This document shows, in pieces, positions 19,535 to 30,180 of a stretch of 50,121 nucleotides of DNA. Positions within the stretch are counted from its first letter, which is position 1, and each line of letters opens with the position of its first letter. Both the position numbers and the translations under genes were made by a program. The notes beneath the pieces were generated by a model. That model saw only the letters and a list, made by a program, of their open reading frames with translations, searched no databases and was not told the DNA's origin. The stretch is from Gammaproteobacteria bacterium. Its GTDB lineage: Bacteria; Pseudomonadota; Gammaproteobacteria; Steroidobacterales; Steroidobacteraceae. Location: NCBI GenBank assembly GCA_027307325.1, contig DAHUXE010000063.1, forward strand, positions 1 to 50,121, written 5' to 3'.

Positions 19535-20689
19535 ATGTCCGGCCCCTACAAGCGCCTCGAGACCAAACTGGTGCATGCCGGGGAGCCGCGCCCGCGCATC
19601 GACGGCGCCGTGGAGATGCCCATCTTCCAGTCCGCTACCTTCGAGTACCGCGGCGAGCGCCGTTACGACGATGTGCGTTACCTGCGCCTCAACAACACGC
19701 CGAACCACCTCGCGCTGCACGCCAAGCTGGCCGACCTCGAGGGATCCGAGGCTGCGCTGGTCACCGCGAGCGGCATGGCCGCAATCAGCACCACGCTCCT
19801 CACGGTGCTGTCGGCCGGCGATCATCTGCTGGCGCAGAGCTGCCTGTACGGCGGCACCCACGACTTCGTGACCCGCGAGTTCGCGGGCCTCGGCCTGTCG
19901 GTGGACTTCATCGACGCCGACCGGCGCGACACCTGGCGCGCCCAGCTGAAACCCAACACGCGTGCCGTGTACGTCGAGGCGATGACCAACCCGCTGCTCG
20001 AGGTGGCAGACCTGCGAGCCGTCGCGGAGTTCGCGCGCGCGCATCGCCTGGTATCCATCATCGACAACACCTTCGCGAGCCCGGTCAACTTCCGTCCCAT
20101 CGAGGCGGGCTTCGACCTGGTACTGCACAGCGCCACCAAGTATCTCAACGGGCACTCCGACATCGTCGCGGGTGCGGTCGCCGGGAGCAGCGCGCTGATC
20201 GAGCGCATCCGCCACAAGGCCAACCACCTGGGCGGCTCACTCGATCCGCATGCGGCGTTCCTCCTCAGCCGCGGGCTGAAGACGCTGGCGCTGCGCGTGC
20301 GCTACCAGAACGAGAGCGCGCTCAAGCTCGCGCAATTCCTCGAGTCGCACCCGGCCGTCGCGCGCGTGCACTACGCGGGTCTCGAGAGTCACCCGCGGCA
20401 TGCGCGCGCCGCGAGTCTGTTCGCGGGCTTCGGCGGTGTGTTGAGCTTCGAGCTCAAGGGCCCGCCCGAGCGGGCGGATGAGCTCGCGGGCCGCGTCCGC
20501 ATCCCGGCGGTCGCGCCGAGCCTCGGCGGAGTGCACACGCTGCTGACGCGCCCCGCCACCACCTCGCATTCGGGCCTGGCGCGCGAGGATCGCGAGCGCC
20601 TCGGGATCAGCGACGGGCTGCTGCGCCTCTCGGTCGGCATCGAGGCCACCGAGGACCTGCTCGAGGACTTCGCGCAGGCGCTCGGTTGA
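19535..20689 (+). CDS. Cys/Met metabolism PLP-dependent enzyme (cystathionine gamma-synthase / beta-lyase family)
   Basis: PLP-Lys motif LVLHSATKYLNGHSDIVAGA; LGGSLDPHAAFLLSRGLKTLALR. Confidence 0.93.
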   Translation: MSGPYKRLETKLVHAGEPRPRIDGAVEMPIFQSATFEYRGERRYDDVRYLRLNNTPNHLALHAKLADLEGSEAALVTASGMAAISTTLLTVLSAGDHLLAQSCLYGGTHDFVTREFAGLGLSVDFIDADRRDTWRAQLKPNTRAVYVEAMTNPLLEVADLRAVAEFARAHRLVSIIDNTFASPVNFRPIEAGFDLVLHSATKYLNGHSDIVAGAVAGSSALIERIRHKANHLGGSLDPHAAFLLSRGLKTLALRVRYQNESALKLAQFLESHPAVARVHYAGLESHPRHARAASLFAGFGGVLSFELKGPPERADELAGRVRIPAVAPSLGGVHTLLTRPATTSHSGLAREDRERLGISDGLLRLSVGIEATEDLLEDFAQALG

Positions 20690-20773
20690 GACGCCCGGCC
20701 GCAAGTTCCGGGTGGCGATGCTGCCGCCCCGCCCTCACCATGCACAGGTCATGCAGCCCGATGTACGCGATCC

Positions 20774-21718
20774 ATGTCTACTGATGCCACCACCGCGCGC
20801 TTGACTGCCGCCAGCGGGAGCACGCCGCTACCTGCCGCCTTGCCGGCAGAGCTCCCCGCCGCGGCCTGGCGCACGCCGGTCGAGCTCACGCTCCTCGGCG
20901 CGATCTGGGGCGGCTCCTTTCTCTTCATGAGAGTCTCCGCCGCGGACTTCGGCCCGCTGCCGCTGGTCGAGGCGCGCCTGGCGCTCGGCGGGCTCGTCCT
21001 GACGCCATTTCTGTGGCGGGCGCGGGCGCAGTTCACCCTCGGGCTGTGGCTGCGGATCGCGGCCATCGCGGCGATCAACTCCGTCGTCCCGTTCGCGCTC
21101 TTTGCCTGGGGCGCGGAGCGCGCGCCGGCCGGCATCGGCGCCATCACCAACGCAATGACGGTGATGTTCACCTATCTGGTCGCTCATTTCTTCTTCGGCG
21201 AGCGCATCGGCGCGCGGCGCCTCATTGGCCTCACCGCCGGATTCGTCGGCGTCGCGATCCTCGCGAGCGGCAGGACCGCGGGCGATGGCGTCTGGCAGGC
21301 AGCGCTCGCGGGCACGGCGGCCGCGGTCTGCTACGGCTTCGGCATCAATCTGATGCGTCGTTACCTCACCGGCTACCCCGCAGCGGCGGTGGCGGCTGCC
21401 AATCTCGTCACGGGCGCGCTGCTCCTGGCCCCGCTGGCGGCGTACAGCTGGCCGTCGCGAGCGATTCCGGCGGCGTCCTGGGCGAGCGCGGTACTGCTCG
21501 GCGTGCTGTGCACCGGGGCGGCGTTCGTCCTCTATTACCGCCTCATCGCGCGCGTCGGCGGGCCGCGCGCCTCCACGGTGACCTATCTCATTCCACTGTT
21601 CGGCGTCATCTGGGCGTGGCTCCTGCTCGGTGAGCCGCTCACGGTGAGCATGGCGCTCGCCGGAGCCCTGATTCTCTCGGGTGTCGCGCTCAGCCAGCAG
21701 CGTGCTACAAGGAAGTAG
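20774..21718 (+). CDS. DMT/EamA family transporter
   Basis: Multiple hydrophobic segments; LLGAIWGGSFLFMRVSAADFGPLPLVEARLAL and C-terminal EamA repeat. Confidence 0.92.
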   Translation: MSTDATTARLTAASGSTPLPAALPAELPAAAWRTPVELTLLGAIWGGSFLFMRVSAADFGPLPLVEARLALGGLVLTPFLWRARAQFTLGLWLRIAAIAAINSVVPFALFAWGAERAPAGIGAITNAMTVMFTYLVAHFFFGERIGARRLIGLTAGFVGVAILASGRTAGDGVWQAALAGTAAAVCYGFGINLMRRYLTGYPAAAVAAANLVTGALLLAPLAAYSWPSRAIPAASWASAVLLGVLCTGAAFVLYYRLIARVGGPRASTVTYLIPLFGVIWAWLLLGEPLTVSMALAGALILSGVALSQQRATRK

Positions 21719-22476
21719 TGGCAGGCCGAGGGCGGATGACGAGCGGGGACCTGTCGGCGGACCCGCGGCGCCGGCTCACATTTCCGCGGCTCCTCAACGC
21801 GCGTGACCTGGGCGGCTGCCCGACGCTCGATGGCGCACTTACGCGCCGGCGCTCGCTGGTGCGGGCCGACGATCTCGCGCAGCTCGACGCCGCGGGCCTC
21901 GAGGCACTCACGGATTTTGGCATAGAGACGGTCATCGACCTGCGCTGGCGCGCGGAAGCCGAGCGGCACCCCAGCCCGATCCCCGCCGCTCTCCCTCACG
22001 TCCACTACCGTCAGGTCTCGCTCCTCACGCCTACCGAGGACGAGTGGCGCGAGCGCAGCGCCGCTGCTGCCAAGGAGCTGTGGAACTGCGTGGTGCTCGA
22101 GCAGGTGCAGCTCGAGCTGCGCGGGGTGCTCGCGGCGATCGCCGCCGCCGCGCCCGGCCCGCTGCTCTTTCACTGCATCGCCGGCAAGGACCGCACCGGG
22201 CTGGTGGCGGCGCTGCTGCTCGCGCTCGCGGGCGTAGTTCCCGAGGCCATCGCGCACGACTACGCTCTGAGCAGCGCCAATCTGCGTGACGGCTATCTCG
22301 AGCGCTACGCACACCGCGATCCGGGGGAGATCCTCGCGGCCTTACATTGCCCCGAAGAAGGTGCGCACAACATGTTGAAATTCCTCGCCCGCGCGGGCGG
22401 CGTACGTGCCTACCTCGCAGGAATCGGTCTGAGCGGCGGCGAGATCGCCGCACTCCACGCGCGGCTGCGCGAGTAA
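21718..22476 (+). CDS. Tyrosine-protein phosphatase (DSP/Y_phosphatase3 family)
   Basis: HCIAGKDRTG (HCxxGxxRTG) motif; NARDLGGCPT; GTG overlaps EamA stop by 1 nt. Confidence 0.92.
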   Translation: MAGRGRMTSGDLSADPRRRLTFPRLLNARDLGGCPTLDGALTRRRSLVRADDLAQLDAAGLEALTDFGIETVIDLRWRAEAERHPSPIPAALPHVHYRQVSLLTPTEDEWRERSAAAAKELWNCVVLEQVQLELRGVLAAIAAAAPGPLLFHCIAGKDRTGLVAALLLALAGVVPEAIAHDYALSSANLRDGYLERYAHRDPGEILAALHCPEEGAHNMLKFLARAGGVRAYLAGIGLSGGEIAALHARLRE

Positions 22477-22749
22477 CGGCTCACCTTTCGGCGTGCGCGG
22501 ACTGTGACTTCCGCAGCACGGCGCCGCCGGCGATCCGTGCCGCCATTCACGGCAGGTTCAGCCGTTCGGCAAGATACTTACACTCGCACCGGTTGCGCGT
22601 GCTCCCGAGCCGCCCATACATTGCAAGCGCGGGCACCATTCAAGCAGGCACGGATTTGAGTACGCGGCACACCGGTGCTTCCCTTTTCCCGCTCCCCGCC
22701 GCTTCCGCTATCCTCCCTCGCTCATCTTCGGCTTGTTGAGGAGGCTCAC

Positions 22750-23163
22750 GTGCAGGTTACCGGAGGGTGTCTGTGCCGGGCGGTACGCTATACGATCCGC
22801 GCCGCTCCCATCGTGACGCGCACCTGCTGGTGCCGCGTGTGCCAGTACCTCGGCGCCGGCAGCGCCACCGTCAACACGTGCTTCCCGAGCGAAGCGCTCG
22901 AGGTGACGGGTGAGCTGCGCGACTACCGCATGGTCGCCGACAGCGGCAACGCCGCGCACCGGCGCTTCTGCCCGGCCTGTGGCACGCACCTGTTCAGCGC
23001 CTCCGAGGCGCGCCCGCACCTGGTGTTCGTGCGCGCAGGTACGCTCGATGACCCCGAGATCGCCCGCCCCTCGCTCACGATCTGGACGGCGAGCGCCCCG
23101 AGCTGGGCGTGCATCGACGAGCGCTTGCCCAAGGTCGAGCGGCAACCGCCGCCCGCCGCCTAG
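22750..23163 (+). CDS. GFA family (glutathione-dependent formaldehyde-activating-like) zinc protein
   Basis: GGCLCRAVRY, CWCRVCQ, FCPACGTHLF; GTG start. Confidence 0.88.
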   Translation: MQVTGGCLCRAVRYTIRAAPIVTRTCWCRVCQYLGAGSATVNTCFPSEALEVTGELRDYRMVADSGNAAHRRFCPACGTHLFSASEARPHLVFVRAGTLDDPEIARPSLTIWTASAPSWACIDERLPKVERQPPPAA

Positions 23164-23165
23164 TA

Positions 23166-23915
23166 CTATTTCAGGCCGAGGGCCTGCCGCAGCTGGGACG
23201 CGGTCATGAGGCGCGTGTACACCGGCGTGCCGACGTCGAACTCGCGCGCCCGCGACAGCGGGCCGACCACGACCGGAGCGAACCCGGCATCCCGCACCAG
23301 CCGCTCGGCCACCGCGAGCGCTTGAGCGTCATCGCCCGCGAGGGGGATGGCGATCGGCTCTCCGGCGCGATGCGCCTTGCCCGAGAGGTCGCCGGAATTG
23401 ATGGCGTTGAAGGCGCGCACCAAGCGCACTCCGGGCAGGAACTTCGGATCGGCCACGCCGGTGCTCAGCCGGCGCGCTTCGACGGCCATCTCGCCGTCAC
23501 GTGACGGATAGGGATTACAGGTGTCGAGCACGACCTTGCCGGCGAGCTCCGCCCTGAGGTCGCGGCCGACCTGGGGCAGCGCGCCGTACGGTACCGACAC
23601 CACCACCACCTCGCCGAACTGCGCCGCCTCGCGCGGCGTGCCGACCCGCGCCCGCGGCCCGAGCGAGGCAGCCAGGGCCTTGAGCCGATCGGGATGGCGC
23701 GACGACATGAGCACCTCGTGGCCTGCCGCCACCCAGAGCCGCGCGAGCGTGCCGCCGATCTCACCGGTGCCGATGATGCCGATCCGCAGCGGTGTCATGG
23801 GCGGAGCCGCGGCGGGCGGCACCGGGCCGGCGGCGCCGACGGCGCTCGCGGCAAGGGATGCGCCGAGGACTGCGAGAGCCGCCAGGCCCGCGCGGCGCGC
23901 TGCGGCGGATGTCAC
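23166..23915 (-). CDS. NADPH-dependent F420 reductase-like Rossmann protein with N-terminal signal sequence
   Basis: TPLRIGIIGTGEIGGTLARLWVAAGHEVLMSSRHPDRL preceded by RRAGLAALAVLGASLAASAVGAAG; GTG start overlaps upstream stop. Confidence 0.82.
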   Translation of the reverse strand: MTSAAARRAGLAALAVLGASLAASAVGAAGPVPPAAAPPMTPLRIGIIGTGEIGGTLARLWVAAGHEVLMSSRHPDRLKALAASLGPRARVGTPREAAQFGEVVVVSVPYGALPQVGRDLRAELAGKVVLDTCNPYPSRDGEMAVEARRLSTGVADPKFLPGVRLVRAFNAINSGDLSGKAHRAGEPIAIPLAGDDAQALAVAERLVRDAGFAPVVVGPLSRAREFDVGTPVYTRLMTASQLRQALGLK

Positions 23916-24637
23916 TTGGGCGAGAACTCCACGTAGGTCTGCCAGCGCGGCATACCCGGATTGTCCGTGTCGATAACCAGCGTGCCGTGGGCGCGCTGCG
24001 CGGTCGACGCGAGGCGCAGTTGCGCGTTCTCGCCGCACACGGCCTGCAGTGGCAGGGGCGTCTTCACCGAGATGGCGCGCGCGGCAGCGACATCCTCGGC
24101 GGAAGCGCCCGAGGGCTCGATGTGGGCCGCGGCGATCTGCGTCACGGGCACAGTAGCGAAGCGGTAGTTGACCGTACCCTCCCAGTCGCCCTTACCGCCC
24201 TTGCCCCTGGCACCCTTGCCCTCGGTGGGCTTGCCGGCCGTGTCGAATCCTTCCTGCTTGCTGAGCGGCGGCTCCGCCAGCTTGATCTGACGCGGCTGCG
24301 GCGGCAGCACGATGTGGCGCGTGGCGAGCCCCTGCAGGCGCCACACGGCGAGGAGCTGCAGCGGAAAGCTGCTCTGGCAGCGCACCGAGTACAGGCCGTG
24401 CCAGCCTGAGCCGTCGGAGTTGGGGCTGAGCTGGACTTTCTGGCTGTCGCCGATCGCAAACAACACCAGCGAGCCCGGCGTCACCAGCGCGCCCTCCGAG
24501 GAGGTCGCGGTGATCTCGTACATGCCGATGTCGTTGTTGGCCTCGAACTGGGCCGGAGTCGTGTCGTTCACCTGCACGTTGCAGGCGCTCAGGCAGAGCG
24601 CGACCGGAATCCACGAGAGCCGGATGAGCTTGTACAT
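23912..24637 (-). CDS. Hypothetical lipoprotein
   Basis: MYKLIRLSWIPVALCLSAC lipobox leader; no recognised domain; Gly/Lys-rich stretch EGKGARGKGGKGD. Confidence 0.75.
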   Translation of the reverse strand: MYKLIRLSWIPVALCLSACNVQVNDTTPAQFEANNDIGMYEITATSSEGALVTPGSLVLFAIGDSQKVQLSPNSDGSGWHGLYSVRCQSSFPLQLLAVWRLQGLATRHIVLPPQPRQIKLAEPPLSKQEGFDTAGKPTEGKGARGKGGKGDWEGTVNYRFATVPVTQIAAAHIEPSGASAEDVAAARAISVKTPLPLQAVCGENAQLRLASTAQRAHGTLVIDTDNPGMPRWQTYVEFSPK

Positions 24638-24730
24638 ACTGCCCCCGTCGCAAACGGCTGGGAGGGTGCGCCGGGCGGCGCGCCTCAGCGCGGCCCGGGA
24701 CTTGGGAAAACCTTGGCCTGGATCCGCGCC

Positions 24731-24934
24731 CTACTTCTTTCTCCGGGCGCCGGAGCGTTTCGCCGCTCTGAAGGAGATTCCGCAGCGCATGGCCTTCTGC
24801 TGAACCGCCGCCGCCGTGCGCCCGAGCTTCTTCGCGACCTGACTGGTGGGAGTTCCCGCCTTCGCGAGGGCCTTGAGGGTCTTCAGTTCACGGGCGCTCC
24901 AGGAAGCGCCGTCGTTCGGTGGACGTCTTGCCAT
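24731..24934 (-). CDS. Small helix-turn-helix-like protein
   Basis: WSARELKTLKALAKAGTPTSQVAKKLGRTAAAVQQKAMRCGISF, 67 aa with basic C-terminus. Confidence 0.75.
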   Translation of the reverse strand: MARRPPNDGASWSARELKTLKALAKAGTPTSQVAKKLGRTAAAVQQKAMRCGISFRAAKRSGARRKK

Positions 24935-25141
24935 CTCGGTACTCCGCTAATTACCCAACTCGAGGGCCGGACTGGGGATCATACACCGATTGCCTCGAGA
25001 AGCGCGCGTCCAACACGATCCGTAACATGTTGGAAGAGCCGCGGGGCGGCGAAGCCCAGGCGGGATGTTGCCGTGGCGCCGTGCGGCGACACTAACTCAT
25101 AACTGCGGTGCAACCGCGTGCGCCGCAGCGCGATGGCCCGG

Positions 25142-25537
25142 CTACCGGACCACGATCGTTCCCACCATGCGCGGGTGAATCGAGCAGGCATAGTGGTAGG
25201 TGCCGGGCCTGTCGAATCGGAACGTGAAGCTCTCGCTGGTGTCGAGCGCGCCCGAGCGGAACAGCCCCGTTTCGCTCACTACCGAGTGGGGCTCGTCGTC
25301 GGCGTTCTTCCAGGTGACGGTAGATCCGGCTTTGACCGTGATCGTCGCGGGGGCAAACATGAAGTCCCTGGCGATCACGATGGGGGGCGCCGCATCGGTC
25401 CGGGCGGCCACAGCGGGAGAGGTTGCCACCGCTGCCGCCGGAATTTGCGCCGATGCGGCGCCCGAGCTCGCGGCCACGAACAGTGCGCCCGTAAGTACAA
25501 ACACGTAACGGCGGCGCATGTCAGGCGAGGCTTGCAT
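25142..25537 (-). CDS. Cupredoxin domain protein (amicyanin/plastocyanin-like), secreted
   Basis: VTWKNADDEPHSVVS ... YHYACSIHPRMVGTIVV (C-x2-H-x2-M). Confidence 0.92.
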   Translation of the reverse strand: MQASPDMRRRYVFVLTGALFVAASSGAASAQIPAAAVATSPAVAARTDAAPPIVIARDFMFAPATITVKAGSTVTWKNADDEPHSVVSETGLFRSGALDTSESFTFRFDRPGTYHYACSIHPRMVGTIVVR

Positions 25538-26462
25538 CGGCGAGCGCCAGTGAGCGTGGGTGCTTCACCACCGAGACGCTGGTGATGCCCAGCATCCCGG
25601 CAAGCTGATCCGGCGCAACCTTCAGGGGGCCCGGGCCCGTGCCAACACCCGCCGCGGGCTGCGGGTAGGCCGTGGAGCGCGCGGTGTGGAAGGTCACGTA
25701 GCCCTCGACCTACTGCACGATCTGATGGATATGCCCGTTCAGCACCGTCACCGAGCCAAAGCGGCGCAGCTGCTCCATGAGCTGCGGCGCATCGCCCGTT
25801 CCCCAGCCCCACGGCTCGTAGATGGTCCACAGTGGCATGTGGGCGAAGACGACGATCGGAGTGCTCGCAGAGCGGCCCTTGAGGTCATCGGCGACCCAGG
25901 CGAGCTGCGCGGGGCCGAGCGTGCCCAAGCCCCCCGGCTTGAACTCGAGCACGTTGACGAGCGCGACGAAATGCACGCCGGCGTGATCGAAGCTGTAGTA
26001 GCCGCGGTTGCCCGAGGCCTTGCCGAAACGGTTGAAGTACTCGCTGACCGTGGCGTCGGTGGTGTCGTGCTCGCCGGGCACGGTGTGCATCTCGGTGACC
26101 CGCAGTCGCGAGAAGAGCTGCGCGGCAAGGTCGAATTCCGCGGGCTTCGACAGATGGGTGATGTCCCCGGTATGAATGATCAGCTCCGGCTGCTGCGCCA
26201 GGCCGTTCATCAGGCCGATGCTGCGGATGAGGGTCGCAGTCACATCGGGATTCGCCTCCTTGCTGAAGCCGAGGTGAGTGTCGCTGATCTGCACGAACAG
26301 GGGCTTGCCGAGCCGCGCCGCGCCCCTGGGATCCGCTGCGGCGGCGGCCAGGGCGGTCGGCGTCAGCACCCCGCCCGCGAGCGCAAACAGCGTACCGGCC
26401 CCGCCGAACGCCAGGCACTTAAGCGCATGGCGGCGCGCTGCGACAGGAATCTCGTCCGGCAT
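25521..26462 (-). pseudogene. Metallophosphoesterase (Tat-like signal) interrupted by an in-frame TAG at 25710-25712; frame continues 62 codons to TGA at 25521
   Basis: DTHLGFSKEANPD, HTGDITH, PGEHDTTD, FAHMPLW, LNGHIHQIVQ-[TAG]-VEGYVTFHTARSTAYPQPAAGVGTGPGPLKVAPDQLAGMLGITSVSVVKHPRSLALADASLA; the track ORF 25710..26477 is the truncated form. Confidence 0.8.
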
Positions 26463-26496
26463 GTTGGGTCTCCTCACTACACGTTCTGTGTGGAGG

Positions 26497-26526
26497 AGAC
26501 TCGTCGCGCGTGCGGTTTATTCCCGC
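26497..26526 (-). promoter_or_regulatory. Putative ECF-type promoter upstream of the metallophosphoesterase
   Basis: Minus strand GCGGGAATAAAC-N14-GTCT, same motif and spacing as at 27858-27887. Confidence 0.7.
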
Positions 26527-26542
26527 GAGGGCCCTTGAGTCC

Positions 26543-27319
26543 TCAGCGCGTCTCTCGCGCGGCGAGGTCCTCGAGCAGCTGCCGCAGAGCCGTGAGCTCC
26601 TCCCAGCCGGCGTCGGAAACCGCGCAGTAGCCGAGATCGCCGCCGCGCCAGCAGGAGACGTGATAGCCGCGCCGGGTGGCCTCGGCCGGCAGGATCCCGC
26701 GGCCCGGCAGGAACGCGAATACATTGATGACGTGAGCGCCGTGCTCGTAGACCAGCACCGCCATGCGCTGGCGGTCGAGGTAGTCCGCGCGTCCCCCGAC
26801 CAGGCGGTAACCCTGCGCGCCGAAGTCGCCGACCGCCGGGGAGACGTCCGCGCGCCCCGCAAACCAGGGTTTGACGGTGTGCCGGTCGGTCGAGACCACC
26901 GCGGTGAGCCGCCCCGGCACCAGCGAGCGCAGGTGGGCGGCGACCAGCTCGTCGGGCAGGCGTGCGGAGAAGAGCGGCGCGAGCAGGACGACGGCGACGC
27001 TCGCCGCGAGTGCCGTTGCCGCGCCCGCCGCCGTTCCGAGCCAGAAGGGGCGCGACCGCCACGCCGGCCGTGGCTGCGCCGCACGCCGCCCGGCGGCCTC
27101 CTCCGCATCCAGCATGTGCGCGATGCGCCCCCGTAACTCCGGCGAGGCCTGGCCATAATCGAGATCGCGGCGCAGCCGCGCGCGCGTGCGTCCGAGATGC
27201 TCGAGCAGCGCGCGACACTCGGAGCAGTGCCCGGCGTGACGCTCGGCGGCGGCCGCCGACACGGCGTCGAGCTCGCCGTCGAACGCCGCCTGGACCCTCA
27301 GGCTCTCAGCGCACTGCAC
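26543..27319 (-). CDS. Anti-sigma factor, zinc-finger N-terminus plus single TM
   Basis: ERHAGHCSECRALLEHL ZAS motif; TM FWLGTAAGAATALAASVAVVLLAPLF; overlaps the sigma gene. Confidence 0.88.
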   Translation of the reverse strand: MQCAESLRVQAAFDGELDAVSAAAAERHAGHCSECRALLEHLGRTRARLRRDLDYGQASPELRGRIAHMLDAEEAAGRRAAQPRPAWRSRPFWLGTAAGAATALAASVAVVLLAPLFSARLPDELVAAHLRSLVPGRLTAVVSTDRHTVKPWFAGRADVSPAVGDFGAQGYRLVGGRADYLDRQRMAVLVYEHGAHVINVFAFLPGRGILPAEATRRGYHVSCWRGGDLGYCAVSDAGWEELTALRQLLEDLAARETR

Positions 27320-27857
27320 GCGGCTCTCCTTCAGCCTCGGGCCAGGTCGCCTTGAGCGCGGCGCGCGCCCGCGCCAGGCGTGACATCACCGTGCCGATGG
27401 GCACGGCCGCCACTGCGGCAATCTCGCGGTAGCTCAGGTCCTCGAGCTCGCGTAACAGCAGCACCTCGCGCTGCTCCTCGGGCAAGGCGGCGATGAGCCG
27501 CGCGAGCGTGCGCCGCTCATCGCGCTCGATGGAGGCGCTCTCCGGGTCGGGCAGCGCGGCTCCGGCGCCGGCGGCCGGCCGCGTCTCGTGCTCCTCGGTG
27601 AGCGGCTCGCAGGCGCGCCGCCGCCGCTCGGCGAGCGCGGTCAGATGGCAGTTGCGCACGATCGAGAGCAGCCAGGGGCGCGCGTCGGGACCCCGCAGGG
27701 TGTCGAAGGCGCGGTACGCGCGCATGAACGCCTCCTGCGCGATGTCGTCGGCGTCGCCCGCAGAACGGCTGAGCCACCGCGCCAGCCGATGCGCGGCATC
27801 GAGGTGCGGCAGGACCAGCGCTTCGAAGCGACTGCGTTTGTCATCCACGCCTGACAC
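27306..27857 (-). CDS. ECF-type RNA polymerase sigma factor
   Basis: RLARWLSRSAGDADDIAQEAFMRAYRAFD (region 2), LPEEQREVLLLRELEDLSYREIAAVAAVPIGTVMSRLARAR (region 4). Confidence 0.95.
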   Translation of the reverse strand: MSGVDDKRSRFEALVLPHLDAAHRLARWLSRSAGDADDIAQEAFMRAYRAFDTLRGPDARPWLLSIVRNCHLTALAERRRRACEPLTEEHETRPAAGAGAALPDPESASIERDERRTLARLIAALPEEQREVLLLRELEDLSYREIAAVAAVPIGTVMSRLARARAALKATWPEAEGEPRAVR

Positions 27858-27887
27858 AGACCGTGCGAGGGGTGAGTTTATTCCCGC
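27858..27887 (-). promoter_or_regulatory. Putative autoregulatory ECF-type promoter of the sigma operon
   Basis: Minus strand GCGGGAATAAAC-N14-GTCT immediately upstream of the sigma gene. Confidence 0.7.
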
Positions 27888-27890
27888 AAC

Positions 27891-28741
27891 TCAGGCCCGC
27901 AGCGTTGCGGCATCGACGGTATTGGAAAGGAGCATGGCGATGGTCATGGGACCCAGGCCCCCCGGCACCGGCGTGATCCACGCGGCACGCTCCGCGGCGC
28001 GCTCGAAGCCGACGTCGCCGACCAGCTTGCCGGAGGCGGTGCGGTTGATGCCGACGTCGAATACCGCCGCACCCGGACGCACCCATTCCCCGGGAATGAA
28101 CCCGGCCTTGCCGACCGCCGCGACCAGCACTTCGGCGCGCTCCACCTCGGCGCGCAGGTCGCGCGTTCCGGTATGGCACACGGTCACGGTCGAGCGCGCC
28201 AGCAGCAGCTCGAGCGCCATCGGCCGGCCGACGATGTTGGAGGCGCCGACGACGGTGGCGCGCAGGCCCGTGAGCGCGATGCCGTAAGCCTCCGCCAGCT
28301 TGATCACGCCGAACGGCGTGCACGGGCGCAGCCGCGGGCGCTTCTGCGCCAGCAGCCCCGTGTTGACCGGGTGGAAACCGTCGACGTCCTTGGCCGGATC
28401 GACCGCGTCCATCACACGGTCGGCGTTCACGCCCTTCGGCAGCGGCAGCTGGATGAGAATGCCGTCGACGCGCTCATCGTGATTGAGCGCGTGCACCAGC
28501 GCGAGAATCTGCGCTTCGGGAGTCGAGGCCGGCAGATCGTGCGCGAAGGATTCGATGCCGGCCTCGACCGAGGACTTGCGCTTGTTGCGCACGTAGACGC
28601 TCGAGGCCGGATCCTCGCCCACCTGCACCACCGCGAGCCCGGGCGCGCGCCCGTGCCGCGCCGCGAACCCGGCCGCACGCTGCGCAACGCCGGCACGCAC
28701 CCGCGCGGCCACCGCCTTGCCGTCGAGCAGGATGGCACCCA

Positions 28742-28742
<1 letters not shown>
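27891..28742 (-). CDS. folD: Bifunctional methylenetetrahydrofolate dehydrogenase / methenyltetrahydrofolate cyclohydrolase
   Basis: YVRNKRKSSVEAGIES, ILIQLPLPKGV, PAKDVDGFHPVNTG, VVGASNIVGRPMALELL, ITPVPGGLGPMTIAMLL. Confidence 0.96.
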
Positions 28743-30163
<1,421 letters not shown>

Positions 30164-30180
30164 ACTCGGTACTCCATGGT

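Noticed and set aside
22477-22749. 270-bp gap between phosphatase and GFA genes, checked for ncRNA or a small gene
   Set aside because: No convincing hairpin, riboswitch core or protein-like frame seen.
24979-25191. 70-aa minus-strand ORF after the cupredoxin
   Set aside because: Overlaps the cupredoxin C-terminus in another frame and has no motif or clear RBS.
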